Part shown: one piece after another, positions 24,761 through 32,558 of the stretch | Layout: each line of letters opens with the position of its first letter | Position numbering within the stretch: position 1 is the stretch's first letter | Assembly: GCF_030150155.1 (NCBI RefSeq) | Contig: NZ_JASLGR010000032.1 | Location: forward strand, 1-55,114 | DNA from: Nocardioides sp. | GTDB taxonomy: Bacteria; Actinomycetota; Actinomycetes; Propionibacteriales; Nocardioidaceae | DNA length: 55,114 nt | Direction of reading: 5' to 3' | Notes under the pieces: generated by a model | The model's database searches: none | What the model was told of the DNA's origin: nothing | Seen by the model: only the letters and a program-made list of their open reading frames with translations | Translations under genes and position numbers: made by a program

Positions 24761-25773
24761 CCGACACCTCGCTCGCCCCCGCGAGCTCCACCACGAAGCG
24801 CTTCGCCGCCGGCGACGTGCTCCGCTTCCTGGAGAGCTACGCCCTGGTCGTGATCACGCTCGCCGTGATCGTCTTCTTCTCGGTGGCCCCGTCCTCGCAC
24901 GTCGCCTTCCCCACGGTGAACAACGCCAACGTGGTGCTGGGCAACAACTCGGTCGTGCTGCTGCTCGCCCTGGCCGCGCTCTTCCCGCTGGTCAGCGGCT
25001 TCTTCGACTTCTCGCTGGGGTCGACGGCGGTCTTCTCCTCGGTGCTGTGCGCCGGGCTCCAGATGAAGTCGAACATGCCGCTGTGGCTGGCGATCGTGAT
25101 CCCGCTGCTGGTCTCGCTCGTGATCGGGCTGCTCAACGGCCTGTTCGTGACGAAGTTCAAGATGAGCCCGTTCGTCACCACCCTGGGCATGTCCACGCTG
25201 CTGTCGGGCATCACGATCTGGTACTGCGAGGGCCGCACCTTCGTGCTCAACGGCGACTCCGCCCTGATCTCGTTCGGCTCGGCCCGCTGGTTCAGCCTGC
25301 CGGCGGTCTTCTTCGTCGTGCTGATCGTCGCCGCCGGTGTCTGGTACTACTTCCGCCACACGCCGCACGGCCGCTCGCTCTACGCGATCGGCTCCAACGC
25401 CACCAGCGCCCGCCTGGTCGGCGTCCCGGTGGACCGCAACGTGTGGACGGCCTTCGTCACCTCGGCCCTGATCGCCGGTGCGGCCGGCATCATGCAGCTC
25501 GGTCGCCAGGGCAGCGCCACGGCCGTCGACGGGGGAGCGCTGCTCTTCCCGGCCCTGGCCGCCGTCTTCCTCGGCGCCACCGCGATCACGCCCGGCTTCT
25601 TCAACGTGATCGGCACCGTGATCAGCGCCATCTTCGTCTCCGTCGCGGTCAGCGGCCTGACCCTGATGGGCGCCTCCGGCTGGGCGACCAACGTCTTCAA
25701 CGGCGCCGCCCTGCTGGTCGCGGTCGGCCTGTCGACGTACCTCGGTCGACGCAAGCTCGGCGGCAAGGACTAG
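24757..25773 (+). CDS. ABC transporter permease (RbsC type)
   Basis: The 338-residue membrane protein has eight to ten hydrophobic helices. The cytoplasmic coupling loop reads GRSLYAIGSNATSARLVGVPVDRN, matching the RbsC/XylH motif GGNxxAARLSGI. It also contains FPLVSGFFDFSLGS and NGLFVTKFKMSPFVTTLG, both typical of the BPD_transp_2 family. It overlaps the ATPase gene by four bases and is the last gene of the importer. The next start is 122 bp away beyond a palindromic motif, so a new transcription unit likely begins there. Confidence 0.92.
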   Translation: MTDTSLAPASSTTKRFAAGDVLRFLESYALVVITLAVIVFFSVAPSSHVAFPTVNNANVVLGNNSVVLLLALAALFPLVSGFFDFSLGSTAVFSSVLCAGLQMKSNMPLWLAIVIPLLVSLVIGLLNGLFVTKFKMSPFVTTLGMSTLLSGITIWYCEGRTFVLNGDSALISFGSARWFSLPAVFFVVLIVAAGVWYYFRHTPHGRSLYAIGSNATSARLVGVPVDRNVWTAFVTSALIAGAAGIMQLGRQGSATAVDGGALLFPALAAVFLGATAITPGFFNVIGTVISAIFVSVAVSGLTLMGASGWATNVFNGAALLVAVGLSTYLGRRKLGGKD

Positions 25774-25794
25774 CTCCGTACGCAGTGCCGTGCT

Positions 25795-25807
25795 GATGCC
25801 TGGCATC
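25795..25807. promoter_or_regulatory. Palindrome GATGCC-T-GGCATC, copy 3 of shared motif
   Basis: A perfect 13-bp inverted repeat centred on T25801 lies in the 122-bp gap between the permease and the ABM gene. Two related sites lie in the monooxygenase/importer divergent region. It would be suited to a dimeric regulator controlling the downstream seven-gene operon. Confidence 0.45.
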
Positions 25808-25895
25808 GCACCTGATGCGTTCCGCCGCCGCGGACTCTCGCCCTAGCGTGAAAGTCCACCCCCTCCCCCCTTTCCCCACCCTCAGGAGAACCTTC

Positions 25896-26186
25896 ATGCC
25901 GTACGTCGTCACCGCCACCTGGACCGCTCAGCCCGGCCAGGAGGACGTCGTCCTCGACGCCATCACCAAGCTCGGCCCGCTCTCGCGTGCCGAGGAGGGC
26001 AACCAGTACTACCAGGCGTTCCAGGACCCGGCCGAGCCCAGCATCTTCCGCCTCTTCGAGGTCTACGACGACGAGGCCGCCGCGCAGGCGCACTGGGCCT
26101 CGGAGCACTTCGCGACCTACGGCGCGGGCCAGGCCATCCCCGCGCTCGCCACCCGCGAGCGTGCGTTCTACGAGACGATCGGCTGA
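25896..26186 (+). CDS. Antibiotic biosynthesis monooxygenase (ABM) domain protein
   Basis: The 96-residue single-domain protein has the dimeric ferredoxin-like ABM fold: strand MPYVVTATWTAQPGQEDV, helix, EEGNQYYQAFQDP, FRLFEVYDDEAAAQAHWASEHF. Relatives include quinol monooxygenase YgiN. It may oxidise a (hydro)quinone or act as an intermediate-handling protein. ATG 25896 follows AGGAG. It is the first gene of the operon running to 31586, with the FAH-family gene 7 nt downstream. Confidence 0.85.
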   Translation: MPYVVTATWTAQPGQEDVVLDAITKLGPLSRAEEGNQYYQAFQDPAEPSIFRLFEVYDDEAAAQAHWASEHFATYGAGQAIPALATRERAFYETIG

Positions 26187-26193
26187 CCGTCCG

Positions 26194-27180
26194 ATGAGGC
26201 TCGCAGCTTTCCGCCGTCCCGACGAGCCCGACGGCACCCGGCACGTCGGGCTGGTGGTCGGTGACCGCTCCCGGTGGTGGCTGCACCCGTTCGCCGAGGG
26301 CACCGACATGATCGCCCTGCTGGCCGCCCCGCTCGCCGAGCGCGAGGCGGCGGCCGACCTGGCGGCTCAGTCCGACGGCCTGCAGGCGTCCGACGTCGTG
26401 CTGCTCCCACCGGTGTACCCCACCGCGATGCGTGACTTCCTCACCTTCGAGGCCCATGTGGACGGCATGGAGCGCGGTCACGGTGGCCCGGGTGCACCGG
26501 CGGAGTGGTACGAGGCCCCGGTCTTTCTCTTCATGGCACCGCACGCCGTCACCGGTCCGTACGACGACATCGCGCTGCCCCCGGACACGCAGCGCTTCGA
26601 CTTCGAGCTCGAGATCGCCGCGGTGATGTGCCGCGACGTGCGCAACGTGACCCCGGAGCAGGCCCGGGAGGCGATCGGCGGCTACTGCGTCATGAACGAC
26701 TGGTCGGCGCGCGACGTCCAGGGCCGGGAGATGAAGCTCAAGCTCGGCCCCTCCAAGGGCAAGGACTTCGCCACCACGATCGGTCCGTGGATCGTCACCG
26801 CCGACGAGCTGGAGGCGTTCCGCGACCCCGAGGGCGTGCTCGACCTGGAGATGACCGTCAAGGTCAACGGCGTCGAAGTCGGCGCCGACCGCTCCGGTCA
26901 CATGGGCTGGTCCTTCGAGCAGCTCGTCTCGCACGCCTCGCGGGCGTCGTGGGTCAAGGCCGGCGAGGTCTTCGGCTCGGGCACCTGCGCTTCGGGGTCC
27001 CTGGCGGAGTCCTGGGGCCGCACCGGCACGCTGCTGCCACCGCCGCTCCAGGTCGGCGACGTCGTCGAGATGTCCATCGCCCGGATCGGCACCATCACCA
27101 ACACCGTCACCGCGCCCGGCGAGAGCGTCGCGCCGGTGGCACCAGCGCGTCGTCGTACGCGTGAGGAGGAATCTGCATGA
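26194..27180 (+). CDS. Fumarylacetoacetate hydrolase family protein
   Basis: The 328-residue protein has a C-terminal FAH catalytic domain (about 70-310). Metal-binding acidic residues lie in FDFELEIAAV, followed by NDWSARDVQGREM and GPSKGKDFATTIGPWIV. Members hydrolyse or decarboxylate 2-oxo-enoate or acylpyruvate products of ring cleavage. MRDFLTFEAHV in the middle is shared with the second FAH gene at 36255, so the two are paralogues. It overlaps the aldehyde dehydrogenase gene by four bases. In context it likely acts after the extradiol dioxygenase, for example on a 2-hydroxymuconate or acylpyruvate derivative. The exact reaction is not assignable. Confidence 0.88.
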   Translation: MRLAAFRRPDEPDGTRHVGLVVGDRSRWWLHPFAEGTDMIALLAAPLAEREAAADLAAQSDGLQASDVVLLPPVYPTAMRDFLTFEAHVDGMERGHGGPGAPAEWYEAPVFLFMAPHAVTGPYDDIALPPDTQRFDFELEIAAVMCRDVRNVTPEQAREAIGGYCVMNDWSARDVQGREMKLKLGPSKGKDFATTIGPWIVTADELEAFRDPEGVLDLEMTVKVNGVEVGADRSGHMGWSFEQLVSHASRASWVKAGEVFGSGTCASGSLAESWGRTGTLLPPPLQVGDVVEMSIARIGTITNTVTAPGESVAPVAPARRRTREEESA

Positions 27181-28574
27181 CCACCCCCGCCCCGGTGGTG
27201 ACCCGCAACCCCGCCACCGGCGAGGTGCTGGCGACCTACCCGTCCCACGACGAGGCCGGCATCGAGGCCGCGATCGCGCAGACCCATGCGGCCTTCGCGC
27301 TCTGGTCCCGCACGCCCCTGGCCGACCGGCTGGCGCTGCTGCGCACCGTCGGTGGGCTGATCACCGAGCGTCGTACGGAGTTCGCTGCCCTGATCACCGC
27401 CGAGATGGGCAAGCCGATCTGCGAGGCGCTCGGCGAGGTCGACAAGTGCGCCTGGAACTGCGAGGTCGTCGCCGACCTCGCCCCGGGCTGGCTGGCCGAC
27501 CACGAGATCGTCTCAGGCGCCTCGCGCTCGTGGCTGTCGTACGAGCCGCTCGGTGTCGTCTTCGCCGTGATGCCGTGGAACTTCCCGTTCTGGCAGGTGC
27601 TCCGGTTCGCCTCGGCCGCCCTGGCCGCCGGTGACACCGCCCTGCTCAAGCACAGTCCCGACGTGACCGGCTCCGCACTGGCGATCGAGCAGCTCTTCGC
27701 CGATGCCGCGGCCGCGCACGGCGCCCCCGCCGGGCTGTTCCGCAGCGTCGTGGTCGCCGCCGAGGACGTCGCGGAGGTCTCGCGCCGGATCGTCGAGGAC
27801 GACCGGATCGCCGCGGTCACGCTCACCGGCTCCGAGCGGGCCGGTGCCGCGCTGGCGTCGACCGCCGCCGCCCAGATCAAGAAGTCGGTGCTCGAGCTCG
27901 GCGGCTCCGACCCGTTCGTGGTGCTGGCCGACGCCGACGTCGCCGCGGCCGCGACCACCGCGGTCAAGGCCCGGTTCAACAACACCGGCCAGAGCTGTGT
28001 CTGCGCCAAGCGGTTCATCGTGCACGAGTCGATCGCCGACGAGTTCGTCACCCGCTTCCTCGAAGGCGTCGCCCTGCTGCGGCTCGGCGACCCGACCGAC
28101 CCCGCCACCACGATCGGCCCGATGGCGCGCGACGATCTCCGGGCTCAGATCCTGCGCCAGATCGAGGCCTCGGTCGCCGAGGGCGCCCAGCTCGTCACCG
28201 GCGGTGCCGCGATCGACGCCCCCGGCTCCTGGATCGAGCCGACCGTGCTCGACCACGTCACCCCGGGGATGACCGCCTTCGTCGAGGAGACCTTCGGCCC
28301 GGTCGCGGCGATCGCCCGCGCCCGCGACGACGCCCACGCCATCGAGCTCGCCAACGACACCACCTTCGGCCTCGGTGCCTCGGTCTGGGGCGCCACCGAG
28401 CACGCCCTGGAGGTGGGTCGCCAAATCCGCTCCGGTGCGCTCTTCGTCAACGCGATGGTCGCCTCCGACCCGCGGATCCCGTTCGGCGGGGTCGGCCGGT
28501 CCGGCTACGGCCGCGAGCTGTCGGCCGAGGGTGTGCGCGAGTTCACCAACGTCCGCACGATGGTGGTGGCCTGA
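27177..28574 (+). CDS. NAD(P)-dependent aldehyde dehydrogenase (succinate-semialdehyde type)
   Basis: The 465-residue ALDH has the nucleotide-binding region PWNFPFWQV, the general base Glu in LELGGSDPF, catalytic Cys in NNTGQSCVCAKRF, and the closing motif EETFGPVAAIARA. The C-terminal GGVGRSGYGRELSAEGVREF is typical of succinate-semialdehyde dehydrogenases. It would oxidise a semialdehyde from ring cleavage or the C4 semialdehyde late in the pathway. It overlaps the FAH-family gene by four bases and the VOC gene by one base, so it is firmly part of this operon. Confidence 0.92.
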   Translation: MTTPAPVVTRNPATGEVLATYPSHDEAGIEAAIAQTHAAFALWSRTPLADRLALLRTVGGLITERRTEFAALITAEMGKPICEALGEVDKCAWNCEVVADLAPGWLADHEIVSGASRSWLSYEPLGVVFAVMPWNFPFWQVLRFASAALAAGDTALLKHSPDVTGSALAIEQLFADAAAAHGAPAGLFRSVVVAAEDVAEVSRRIVEDDRIAAVTLTGSERAGAALASTAAAQIKKSVLELGGSDPFVVLADADVAAAATTAVKARFNNTGQSCVCAKRFIVHESIADEFVTRFLEGVALLRLGDPTDPATTIGPMARDDLRAQILRQIEASVAEGAQLVTGGAAIDAPGSWIEPTVLDHVTPGMTAFVEETFGPVAAIARARDDAHAIELANDTTFGLGASVWGATEHALEVGRQIRSGALFVNAMVASDPRIPFGGVGRSGYGRELSAEGVREFTNVRTMVVA

Positions 28575-29011
28575 TGGCGACGCTGAGGTTCGACCACGTC
28601 GGCCTCACCGTCGCCGACCTGCCGGCCATGATCGAGTGGTACGCCGCCGCGTTCGACCTCCACGTCGAGTTCGAGTTCCGGCTCGACCACGTCGACTTCG
28701 CCGGCACCGTGCTGCGCTCGGCCGACGGCTGGGGGATCGAGCTGCTGCACCGCCCCGAGGGGGTGCGCGGTCTCCAGGCCGGCAACCCGGTCGAGGCGGC
28801 GCTCACCCACGGCTACGGGCACTTCGCCCTCGACGTGGTCGGCGTCGACGCCACCTACGAGCACCTGATCGGCCTCGGTGCCAGTGACCGGATGAGCCCG
28901 CGTCCCTCGCCCGAGCCCGGGGTCCGGATGGCCTACGTGGCCGACCCCGAGGGCAACCTGATCGAGCTGCTCGACCGCACCACCCCCGAACCCGCAGGAG
29001 CACACGCATGA
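28574..29011 (+). CDS. Single-domain VOC (glyoxalase/epimerase-like) protein
   Basis: The 145-residue protein has two beta-alpha-beta-beta-beta units. Potential metal ligands are His in RFDHVGLTV, Glu in GIELLHRP, His in HGYGHFALDV and Glu in GNLIELLDR, as in methylmalonyl-CoA epimerase and glyoxalase I. It overlaps neighbours on both sides (TGATGG and ATGA). A ring-fission-product isomerase or accessory role is plausible. It is too short for an extradiol dioxygenase of the two-domain type. Confidence 0.85.
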   Translation: MATLRFDHVGLTVADLPAMIEWYAAAFDLHVEFEFRLDHVDFAGTVLRSADGWGIELLHRPEGVRGLQAGNPVEAALTHGYGHFALDVVGVDATYEHLIGLGASDRMSPRPSPEPGVRMAYVADPEGNLIELLDRTTPEPAGAHA

Positions 29012-29790
29012 GCACCACCACCGGTCGCCTGGCCGGCAAGATCGCCCTGATCACCGGCGTCGGCGGCGGGATGGGCGTGGCCGCGGCCCGCCGCTTCGCC
29101 GCCGAGGGCGCCCGCGTCGTCGGCTGCGACTTCAACGCCGAGGGCGCTGCGGCCACCGAAGCGCTGGTCCGCGCCGAGGGCGGCGAGATCACCGTCATGG
29201 GCGGGGTCGACCTGGGCGACGCCGAGGCGGCCCGGGCCTGGGTGGACGCTGCGGTGGCGACGTACGGCGGCATCGACGTGCTCTACAACAACGCCTCCAC
29301 CCAGCGGTTCGCCCCGATCGAGAAGCTCTCGATCGAGGACTGGGACTTCACCATGCGCAACGAGCTCGACCTGGTCTTCTACACGGTCAAGGCCGCGTGG
29401 CCGCACCTCAAGGAGCACGGCGGCGGCTCGATCATCAACGTCGGCTCGATCGCCGCGATCCGCGGCGTCGAGTTCATGGCCCAGAACGCACACAGCACCG
29501 CCAAGGGCGGGGTCATCTCCCTCACCCTCCAGCTCGTCGTCGAGGGCGGCCCGCACGGCATCCGCGCCAACACGATCAGCCCCGGCATGACCGAGACCCC
29601 GAACACCGCACCGCTGCTGGCCGACCCGCCGCAGCGGATGAAGGACGTCGTCCTGGACCGCATCCCGCTGGGGCGCCACGGACAGCCCGACGACATCGTC
29701 AACGCCGCGATCTTCCTGGCCAGCGACGAGTCGTCGTGGATCAGCGGCACCAACATCATCATCGACGGCGGCGCGTCGGTCCTCGGCTGA
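29008..29790 (+). CDS. SDR family protein with His in place of catalytic Tyr
   Basis: The 260-residue Rossmann-fold protein has cofactor loop TGVGGGMG, DFNAEG for the adenine side, NNAS and the active-site Ser in NVGSIAAIRG. The usual Y-x3-K is H-x3-K (His162, Lys166, in NAHSTAKGG). The C-terminus IIIDGGASVLG is normal. If the base change is real, the enzyme either uses His as acid/base or has lost dehydrogenase activity. It overlaps the VOC gene by four bases. A canonical SDR lies two genes downstream. Confidence 0.9.
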   Translation: MSTTTGRLAGKIALITGVGGGMGVAAARRFAAEGARVVGCDFNAEGAAATEALVRAEGGEITVMGGVDLGDAEAARAWVDAAVATYGGIDVLYNNASTQRFAPIEKLSIEDWDFTMRNELDLVFYTVKAAWPHLKEHGGGSIINVGSIAAIRGVEFMAQNAHSTAKGGVISLTLQLVVEGGPHGIRANTISPGMTETPNTAPLLADPPQRMKDVVLDRIPLGRHGQPDDIVNAAIFLASDESSWISGTNIIIDGGASVLG

Positions 29791-29817
29791 GCACCGCCCC
29801 GCGACAGGAGAAACACC

Positions 29818-30765
29818 ATGAGTCACCTCAACGAGCACGGCATCACCCACCTGCGCCACGTCGACCTGGCGGTGCCCGACTACGACACCCAGCGCGAGTT
29901 CTACCTCGACCTGTGGGGCCTCGACGAGATCGGCACCGACGGCGACCTGTCCTACCTGGGCACCGCCGGCTCCCCGGAGCAGTACTCGGTCCGGCTGCGC
30001 AAGGCCGCCGAGAAGCGCCTCGACCTGATCGCCTTCGGCGCGGCTTCGGCCGAGGCGGTCGACGCCCTCGCCGCCAAGCTCGGCACCGAGGGCGTCCAGC
30101 TGATCAGCGAGCCCGGCACGCTGCAGACCGCCGGTGGCGGCTACGGCTTCCGGTTCTTCGACATCGACGGCCGCACCGTCGAGATCAGCTCCGACGTGGA
30201 GACCAAGTCCTACCGCGAGATCGAGGAGGGCGAGGCCATCCCGGTCCGGATCTCGCACGCGGTGATCAACTCCGAGGACCCGGGCCGCACCCGCGACTTC
30301 TACGCCACGGCGCTCGGCTTCAAGCTCACCGACACCCTGGCCAGCGAGCACATGGGCGAGCTGATGCACTTCATGCGCTGCAATGACTGGCACCACTCCC
30401 TGGCGATCGCCCGCGGCCCGCACGCCTCGGTGCACCACGTCTCCTTCGAGATGCGTGGTCTGGACGAGTACATGCGCGGAACCGGTCGGGTGATGCGCGC
30501 CGGGATCCGCAAGATCTGGGGCCCGGGCCGGCACAACGCCGGCAACAACACCTTCACCTACTTCCTCGACCCGTCGGGGAACACGATGGAGATGACCACC
30601 GAGCTGCAGCGGCTCACCACCGACGAGTGGCACCCGAGCATCTACGACGTCGACGACCCGATGACGCAGGACGTGTGGGGCACCGCCGACCCGATGAGCG
30701 AGATCATCGCGCAGGCGTCGTTCAACGACGTCGACCGCGGTCTCTTCGTCGCTCCGCCGGTCTGA
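29818..30765 (+). CDS. Type I extradiol ring-cleavage dioxygenase
   Basis: The 315-residue protein has two VOC domains (about 12-130 and 145-265). In the C-terminal one the 2-His-1-carboxylate metal triad is visible: His147 in ISHAVINS, His207 in HHVSFEM and Glu258 in GNTMEMTTE, at nearly the same positions as His146, His210 and Glu260 of BphC-type enzymes. This makes it a competent Fe(II) or Mn(II) extradiol dioxygenase that opens a catechol-like diol next to the hydroxyls. The C-terminal tail (265-315) resembles that of homoprotocatechuate 2,3-dioxygenases. It provides the ring-opening step of the island. The diol substrate is not known. Confidence 0.9.
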   Translation: MSHLNEHGITHLRHVDLAVPDYDTQREFYLDLWGLDEIGTDGDLSYLGTAGSPEQYSVRLRKAAEKRLDLIAFGAASAEAVDALAAKLGTEGVQLISEPGTLQTAGGGYGFRFFDIDGRTVEISSDVETKSYREIEEGEAIPVRISHAVINSEDPGRTRDFYATALGFKLTDTLASEHMGELMHFMRCNDWHHSLAIARGPHASVHHVSFEMRGLDEYMRGTGRVMRAGIRKIWGPGRHNAGNNTFTYFLDPSGNTMEMTTELQRLTTDEWHPSIYDVDDPMTQDVWGTADPMSEIIAQASFNDVDRGLFVAPPV

Positions 30766-30791
30766 GCGCGGGCAGACGAGGGGGTACGCCG

Positions 30792-31586
30792 ATGCGCGTG
30801 CAGGACAAGATCGTGGTCGTCACGGGCGCTGCCCGGGGCCAGGGTGCGGCCGAGGCCGTCGCCCTGGCGGCCGAGGGTGCCACCGTGATCGCCACCGACG
30901 TGCTCGAGTTCGAGGCGGTGCCCGCGGGGCTGGCCGGACGGATCGTCCAGCGTCACCTCGACGTCACCGACGCCGCGGGCTGGACCGAGCTGGCCGACTG
31001 GGTCCAGACCGAGTTCGGCCGGGTCGACGCGCTGGTGAACAACGCCGGCGTCGCGGCCCGGGAGCGGCTGCCGGAGATCTCGCTGGAGGCGTGGAACACG
31101 GTCTTCGCGATCAACGTCACCGGTCCGATGCTCGGCATCCAGGCACTGGTGCCGCTGATGCCGGCCGGATCCTCGATCGTGAACATCTGTTCCATCGCCG
31201 GCATCTCGGGCCATGCCGCGTCGGCGTACACGTCGAGCAAGTGGGCGCTGCGAGGCCTGACCCGCTCGGCCTCCCTGGAGCTGGGCACCACCCGCGGGAT
31301 CAGGGTCAACGCCGTGATGCCAGGGCTGGTCGACACCCCGATGATGGCCAACGCCTCACCGGCGTTCAGCGAGGCGGCACTGGCGGAGATCCCGCTCGGC
31401 CGCCAGGGTGTGCCCGCCGACATCGCCCCGACCATCGTCTTCCTGGTCTCCGACGACTCGTCGTACTACAACGGCGCCGAGCTGGTGATCGACGGTGGCA
31501 TGTCGGCCCACGTCACGCACAAGCGGATCGCCGACGCGACCCGCCCGGGCGCTCCGGGCGCCCCGGCCGCTCCGGTCACGCCGTAG
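30792..31586 (+). CDS. SDR family dehydrogenase (canonical)
   Basis: The 264-residue protein has cofactor loop TGAARGQG, a TD acidic end of strand 2 favouring NAD, NNAG, active Ser in NICSIAGISG and YTSSK, followed by RVNAVMPGLVDTPM and VIDGGMSAH. It is of the usual 2,3-dihydrodiol or alcohol dehydrogenase type. ATG 30792 is chosen from family length; an upstream in-frame start at 30627 lies inside the dioxygenase gene. The C-terminal tail is unusually Ala/Pro-rich and overlaps the 3-prime end of the convergent LysR gene by 11 bp. Confidence 0.9.
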   Translation: MRVQDKIVVVTGAARGQGAAEAVALAAEGATVIATDVLEFEAVPAGLAGRIVQRHLDVTDAAGWTELADWVQTEFGRVDALVNNAGVAARERLPEISLEAWNTVFAINVTGPMLGIQALVPLMPAGSSIVNICSIAGISGHAASAYTSSKWALRGLTRSASLELGTTRGIRVNAVMPGLVDTPMMANASPAFSEAALAEIPLGRQGVPADIAPTIVFLVSDDSSYYNGAELVIDGGMSAHVTHKRIADATRPGAPGAPAAPVTP

Positions 31587-32499
31587 CGGCCTCGCCACGC
31601 ACCTGCACCCCCACCTCCCGCACCACGTCGAGCAGCCAGACCAGTCCGGCCTCGTCGGCGGTGTGGGGGTGCCAGTGGGCCGCCTCGACCAGCGGCGCCA
31701 TCTGCAGGGGCGTGGTGACCGTACGCAGTCCCAGCTCGGGGCCCATCTGCTGGGCGATCCGGGCCGGGACGAAGGCGAACAGGTCGGTCCCGGACAGCAG
31801 GAACGGGATCGCCAGCAGGCCCGGTGCCTGCACCCGGCGCTGCGGCGTCACCCCCGCCATCGCCAGGGCGTCGTCGGCGGGGGTGAGCACGCCACTGCCG
31901 AACGACGCCGACAGGTAGGGCAGATCGCCCATCTCCTGCAGGGAGAGCTTCTCGGAGGTGACCGGACCGTGCTCGCTCACGACGCAGACGAACTCGTCGC
32001 GGAAGACCGTCATCCGCTGACCGGGGATGCCGCGGCGCGCCCCGCCGATGATCAGGTCGCGGCGCATCAGGTGATGGCCCAGGTCGTCGCTGGGGATGGT
32101 GTCGAAGTCGACCTCGACCCCCGGTGCCAGCGCCGTCAGCCGCTGCTCCAGGGCGGCACCGATCACGAACATCGCATAGTCCGACGTCGAGATCCGGAAC
32201 CGTCGGGTGCTCGTGGCGGGGTCGAAGGCGCGCGAGGCCTCCAGGGTGCGGCGTACCTGCGCGACGGCCTCGTGCACCAGGGGCAGCAGCTCCTCGGCGA
32301 CCGGCGAGAGCACGAAGCCGCGACCCACCCGGATCAGCAGCTCGTCCCCGGTGACCCGGCGCAACCGGGTCAGGGTGCTGCTCATCGCGGGCTGCGTGGT
32401 GCCGATCCGCTCGGCCGCCCGGGTGAGGTTCTGCTCGTCGAGGACCGCCTCCAGGGCCACCAGGAGGTTGAGGTCGATCCGGCGCAGGTCTACAGCCAC
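31576..32499 (-). CDS. LysR family transcriptional regulator (NodD-type)
   Basis: The 307-residue protein has the winged helix RIDLNLLVALEAVLDEQNLTR and AAERIGTTQPAMSSTLTRLR. The effector domain has ISTSDYAMFVIGAALEQRL, HLMRRDLIIGGARRG and EAAHWHPHTADEAGL. The HWHP stretch also occurs in the LysR at 17176, suggesting close kinship. It diverges from the LysR at 32559 (60 bp between starts) and forms half of the right bracket of the island. Confidence 0.9.
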   Translation of the reverse strand: MAVDLRRIDLNLLVALEAVLDEQNLTRAAERIGTTQPAMSSTLTRLRRVTGDELLIRVGRGFVLSPVAEELLPLVHEAVAQVRRTLEASRAFDPATSTRRFRISTSDYAMFVIGAALEQRLTALAPGVEVDFDTIPSDDLGHHLMRRDLIIGGARRGIPGQRMTVFRDEFVCVVSEHGPVTSEKLSLQEMGDLPYLSASFGSGVLTPADDALAMAGVTPQRRVQAPGLLAIPFLLSGTDLFAFVPARIAQQMGPELGLRTVTTPLQMAPLVEAAHWHPHTADEAGLVWLLDVVREVGVQVRGEAATA

Positions 32500-32558
32500 A
32501 GCGCAGACCGTAGGCCGTCGTGGGGCCTGCGCGCTACGGGTTCTGCTGAGGAGTTCCG

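Noticed and set aside
29818..30765. Extradiol dioxygenase-like protein as an inactive VOC protein
   Set aside because: His147, His207 and Glu258 fit the metal triad at the expected spacing, so it is kept as a competent enzyme.
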